Both the position numbers and the translations under genes were made by a program. From Anoplopoma fimbria (taxonomy: Eukaryota > Chordata > Actinopteri > Perciformes > Anoplopomatidae), in NCBI RefSeq assembly GCF_027596085.1, contig NC_072456.1:27772169-27836168 (forward strand): a DNA stretch of 64,000 bases. The letters are read 5' to 3'. The notes beneath the pieces were generated by a model. The model did not search any database. It was given only the letters and a program-made list of their open reading frames with translations, and had not been told where the DNA came from. Below are positions 47,715-64,000 of this stretch, in pieces (within the stretch, counting starts at the first letter, position 1; every line of letters begins with the position of its first letter).

Positions 47715-47790
47715 CAGTAAAGGGACAGTGTGAAGGGTTTAGTGACATCTGGTGGTGTAGTTTCAGATTACAACCAACTGAAAACCCCTC
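47715..47790 (+). mobile_element. Short interspersed repeat fragment
   Basis: AGTAAAGGGACAGTGTGAAG, then GTGACATCTGGTGGTGTAG and CAGATTACAACC, form a block seen widely in fish introns. It is only about 75 bases. Confidence 0.4.
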
Positions 47791-47920
47791 CCCAGACTTT
47801 ACAAAACTATACGCTAACATGAGCAGCAGAGTGAAAAACTGTGGTACAGATGTCATCCATACCATAATAACTCTACTGTAGGAGCAAAAAAAGTCACGTT
47901 AACTCAGTTCTTCTGTCTTA

Positions 47921-48190
47921 GAGCTGCATTCTCTCTGCTGTCCACCAGGGGGCGACTCCTCTGGTTGTATAGAAGTCTATGAGAAAATGACTCTACTTCT
48001 CTCTTGATTTATTCCCTCAGTAAACATTGTAAACATGAGTTTATAATCTCAATCTCTAGTTTCAAGTCTTCTTCAATACAGCATGATGTTCATTTAGTAA
48101 ATGATGCTCCATTTAGAGTCAAACAGACCATAAAGCAGGGGATGCTTTAGGGCGGGGCTACACACTGATTGACATGTTACACACTGGCCC
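47921..48190 (-). mobile_element. Fold-back element family A, copy 6 (core, inverted)
   Basis: The core is complete in the minus orientation, from GAGCTGCATTCTCTCTGCTG to TTTAGGGCGGGGCTACACAC. The arms are missing; the end joins CACTGGCCCTTTAAA. Confidence 0.75.
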
Positions 48191-48744
48191 TTTAAATCAG
48201 AGTGAAACCAGCAACCCTTCTGTTTTTACACATTATGAGACAAAGCATTCTGGATCAGCTTGTTTAAGGGCCCCTGGTCTGATAGTATCAAAATGTTTAA
48301 AATCTTCACCACTACTATAACTACCAAGACGACATTGTTGCATCTGCACTTTTTTTTTGCAAAAGTCAGGACTTTTAACATCCAATCACAGCCCATGTGA
48401 GTTTCCTGTTTTGAAGCACAGAACTGCAAATTCATCAAAATCTCATGTCGATGACTCAGTAGCCTGAAATGGGCCTCTGAAGAAGAGTCAGAACGTCTCT
48501 CTACTGTCAGAGATAGAAAGCAGAGACAGATCCTCACCAAGAACAGGATCAGTGACCACAAACTGGAAACCAGGCAGGGAGACACAAAACACCATGGCAA
48601 CCGAAGAGAAAAAAACTGAGTATGTGGTCACTGTTGGACAGAGACGCACTTCCTCCGAAAATGTAAAACAGTCAATGAAACAAGGAACATTTATGTGGAC
48701 AAATTCAACTCCATAATCCCAGATGTCAAAGAGTTACAAAATTA

Positions 48745-48842
48745 AATGAATAAATATATATATATATATATATTATTCATTTAATTTTGTATATTTATTT
48801 ATATTTATATATATATATATATATTTCTTTCTATTTAATTTA

Positions 48843-48880
<38 letters not shown>

Positions 48881-48968
48881 ATATTTATTCATTTAATTTT
48901 GTATATGTATTTATATTTATATATATATTTCTTTCTATTTAATTTAATTTATACATATATATTTATAA

Positions 48969-49009
<41 letters not shown>

Positions 49010-49418
49010 CATTTATATATATATATATATATATGTTCAAAGTAAAAATAAATTTAGAAATAAAATAAAATATATAGATGTAGATGTATATATTTAAATA
49101 TTTTATTTTGTGTCTTTTTTATATTTATGTATATATATATAGTAAAAATCTAATACAAATAAATATATATGTACATATATATGTACATATTATTTTTGTT
49201 CTTTATATATTTATTAATATTTATTTATATATATATATATATATATCGATTTATCCATTTTATTATTTTTTTTTTACAATATTTTTTTATTTTTTATTTA
49301 ATATATATATATATTTATATAAAGTAAAAATAAATCTATCTATCTATCTATATATATTTCTATATTTTATTTTGTGTATTTATTATATTTATGTATATAT
49401 ATAAAGTAAAAAATACAA

Positions 49419-49458
<40 letters not shown>

Positions 49459-49494
49459 TTATTAATTTCTTTACATATTTTTTGAATTTTATCC

Positions 49495-49529
<35 letters not shown>

Positions 49530-49702
49530 TTATCCATTTTATATTTTTTTTACAATATTTATTTTTTATTTATTTAATATATATATATATTTATATAAAG
49601 TAAAAATAAATCTATCTATCTATCTATATATATTTCTATATTTTATTTTTATTTTGTGTTTATTATATTTATGTATATATATAAAGTAAAAAAATACAAA
49701 TA

Positions 49703-49734
<32 letters not shown>

Positions 49735-49761
49735 ATTTTTGTTCTTTACATATTTATTAAT

Positions 49762-49800
<39 letters not shown>

Positions 49801-50827
49801 CCATTTTATAATTTTTTTTACAATATTTATTTTTTATTTATTTAATATATATATATATTTATATAAAGTAAAAATAAATCTATCTATCTATCTATATATA
49901 TTTCTATATTTTATTTTGTGTATTTATTATATTTATGTATATATATAAAGTAAAAAAACAAATAAATATAAATATATATATATATGTATATATTATTTAT
50001 TTATAATGTTTTGTTCTTTACATATTTATTAATTTTATTTATATATATATATATATATATATCGATTTATCCATTTTATTATTTTTTTTACAATATTTAT
50101 TTTTTTCATTTATTTAATATATATATATATTTATATAAAGTAAAAATAAATCTATCTATCTATCTATATATATTTCTATATTTTATTTTGTGTATTTATT
50201 ATATTTATGTATATATAAAGTAAAAAACAAAGTACAAATAAATATATATATATATATATATATATAATTTTTTGTTCTTTACATATTTATTAATTTTATT
50301 TATATATATATATATATATATCGATTTATCCATTTTATTATTTTTTTTACAATATTTATTTTTATTTATTTAATATATATATATATATTATATAAAGTAA
50401 AAATAAATCTATCTATCTATCTATATATATTTCTATATTTTATTTTGTGTATTTATTATATTTATGTATATATATAAAGTAAAAAAATACAAATAAATAT
50501 ATATATATGTATATACATTTATACATAATTTTTGTTCTTTACATATTTATTAATTTTATTTATATATATATATATATCGATTTATCCATTTTATTATTTT
50601 TTTTACAATATTTTTTTTATTTATTTAATATATATATATATTTATATAAAGTATAAATTTAGAAATAAAATAAAATATATAGATGTATATGTATATATTT
50701 CTATATTTTATTTTGTGTATTTATTATATTTATGTATATAAAATAAATATAAGTAAAATTTATACAAATAAATATATATGTACATATATATGTACATATT
50801 ATTTTTGTTCTTTATATATTTATTAAT

Positions 50828-50864
<37 letters not shown>

Positions 50865-51420
50865 TTATCCATTTTATTATTTTTTTTATATATTTTTTTT
50901 TATTTATATATTATATATATATATATATTTATATAAAGTAAAAATAAATTTAGAAATATATCTATCTATATGTATATATGTCTATATTTTATTTTGTGTA
51001 TTTATCATATTAATGTATATATAAAGTAAAAAAATACAAATAAATATATATATGTATATATATTTATATATAATTTTTGTTCTTTACATATTTATTAATT
51101 TTATTTATATATATATATCGATTTATCCATTTTATTATTTTCTTTACAATATTATATTTTATTTATATTTTTATTTCTATTTCTATTTATCTAATATATA
51201 TATTTAATATATATATATTTATTTTATATATATATAAGTAAAAAAAAAAATCTATCTATCTATCTATATGTATATATTTCTATATTTTATTTTGTGTATT
51301 TATCATATTTATGTATATATATATTTATATATAATTCTTTGTTCTTTACATATTTATTAATTTAATTTACATATTTTTTGATTCATCGATTATTTATTTT
51401 TTACAATAAATATTTCTCTC
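48745..51420. repeat. AT-rich satellite-like array, unit about 255-285 bp
   Basis: Repeated units contain TCGATTTATCCATTTTATTA, TTTACAATATTTATTT, AAAGTAAAAATAAATCTATC, TTTCTATATTTTATTTTGTG and TTTTTGTTCTTTACATATTT. CGATTTATCC (or its decayed form) occurs at about 49247, 49526, 49795, 50063, 50322, 50578, 50861 and 51119, giving at least eight units separated by (TA)n. No coding. Confidence 0.9.
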
Positions 51421-51489
51421 TCTCTCTATATATAAACATAAATAAACATATATAAACAAACACATACAGACCTAAACACATGTCTGGTG

Positions 51490-51695
51490 TGATGTGGTCT
51501 CCCCCACACACGCAGCGCTCCTTCCCCGCTCCGCTCCGCCCCGTCCCGCCCCGCAGCGCGCTGTTCCTTTAAGGGGCCGGACCCCGCAGCGGGCGGTGCG
51601 GTGCGTTTCCCCGCTCGGCTCAGCTGTGACATGGCATAGAGCCGCTGCGGGTCTCCAGCTGCAGCACCATCACCAACACACCGAGGAGGAGGAAG
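51490..51695 (+). promoter_or_regulatory. slc9a7: slc9a7 CpG-island promoter
   Basis: A GC-rich stretch with several GC boxes (CCCCGTCCCGCCCCGC near 51540) begins abruptly about 70 bases after the AT satellite array. It leads into the coding start at 51696. No TATA box is seen, as is usual for a broad CpG promoter. Confidence 0.6.
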
Positions 51696-63432
<11,737 letters not shown>

Positions 63433-63559
63433 TAGATGATGATTTGAGTTTTGTTCTATTTAAGTCCAAAAAGATAATCATCCATCAGCACTGGGCTCAT
63501 TATGAGACAACGGCCATAAACATCTCCTATAAGAGCAAGAAACAAATATTTATAGTTCT

Positions 63560-63900
63560 TTAGTCTCTTCTTGTGTCTCTTCTTGGCTTTTTGGTTCTTT
63601 ATGTAGATGTTTTGCGTCTCTTTGTAGTTGTTTTGCATCAGTTTGTAGTGTTTTTTTTGCATCTTTGTAGTGGTGTTAGTATAATTTTTTTGTCATTTTG
63701 AGTCTCTTTTTGGCAATTATCGTGTTTTGTTCTAGTTCTTTTTTGTGTCTCGTTGTAGTTGTTTTGGTCTTTTTTGTAGATGTTCTGTGTCTTTTTGTGG
63801 GTGTTTAGTTTCTCTTTGTGGTCATTTTTTGTATCGTTGAAGTTGTTTTGCATTTTTGTAATCGCTTTACGTCTCTTTGTTGTCATTTTGTGTCTTTTTG
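63560..63900. repeat. GTCTCTTTGTAGTTGTTTTG minisatellite, slc9a7 intron 10
   Basis: The same unit family as at 5890-6215 and 6775-6935. Confidence 0.75.
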
Positions 63901-63917
63901 TATTTTTTCTGCTGTTT

Positions 63918-64000
63918 AGATAAGATAAGATTATCCTTTCATTAGTCCCACAGCGGGGACATTTGCAGGATTACAGCAGCAGATTGGATAGTTTTGTAGT
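63918..64000 (+). mobile_element. Interspersed repeat family D, cut by window end
   Basis: GATAAGATAAGATTATCCTT, then CATTAGTCCCACAGCGGGGA and GGATTACAGCAGCAG, match the copies at 34.7 and 59.6 kb. Confidence 0.6.

Noticed and set aside
49240..51130. Possible replication origin or CRISPR-like array from the regular 260-280-bp spacing
   Set aside because: The intervening sequence is also repeated and TA-rich; it is a satellite-type tandem array.

Overview
The window looks like nuclear DNA of a ray-finned fish, probably a percomorph teleost. The genes are split into many short exons with GT-AG introns. The intergenic and intronic DNA carries fish-type interspersed repeats, and there are large amounts of simple and tandem repeat. 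No prokaryotic, organellar or viral gene was seen. Six protein-coding genes were reconstructed by joining exons at splice sites; in every case the reading phase closes across all junctions. Exon coordinates are therefore inferred from sequence, not from transcripts.

Layout: (1) 1-5.7 kb, + strand, gtpbp6 (mitochondrial HflX-type GTPase), complete, 529 aa. (2) 6.2-9.3 kb, - strand, plcxd1 (PI-PLC X-domain protein), 313 aa, convergent with gtpbp6. (3) 13.3-18.9 kb, - strand, a second PLCXD gene, 323 aa, a tandem duplicate with the same exon plan. (4) 18.9-24.1 kb, no gene recognised; tandem repeats, a CpG-rich block and a polypurine tract of about 0.7 kb. (5) 24.1-30.8 kb, - strand, jade3 (PHD-finger scaffold of HBO1 acetyltransferase complexes), 833 aa, with a CpG-island promoter candidate near 34 kb. 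(6) 38.6-45.6 kb, - strand, rp2 (ARL3 GTPase-activating protein), 372 aa. (7) 48.7-51.4 kb, an AT-rich satellite-like array. (8) 51.7 kb to the window end, + strand, slc9a7 (organellar Na+/H+ exchanger, NHE6/7 group); the first 10 coding exons (423 codons) lie in the window and the gene continues beyond it.

The genes do not form one pathway; they are housekeeping and trafficking genes kept together by old synteny. In human, GTPBP6 and PLCXD1 are neighbours in the pseudoautosomal region, and JADE3, RP2 and SLC9A7 are neighbours at Xp11.3. This window joins the two blocks.

No new multi-gene system was found. The most interesting signals are: two minor-spliceosome (U12) introns in slc9a7, one of them AT-AC; a chain of two upstream ORFs, each overlapping the next start as TGATG, in front of gtpbp6; a tandem array of splice-donor copies at the start of gtpbp6 intron 1; reciprocal changes at the catalytic motifs of the two PLCXD paralogs; and two families of fold-back elements with several copies each.
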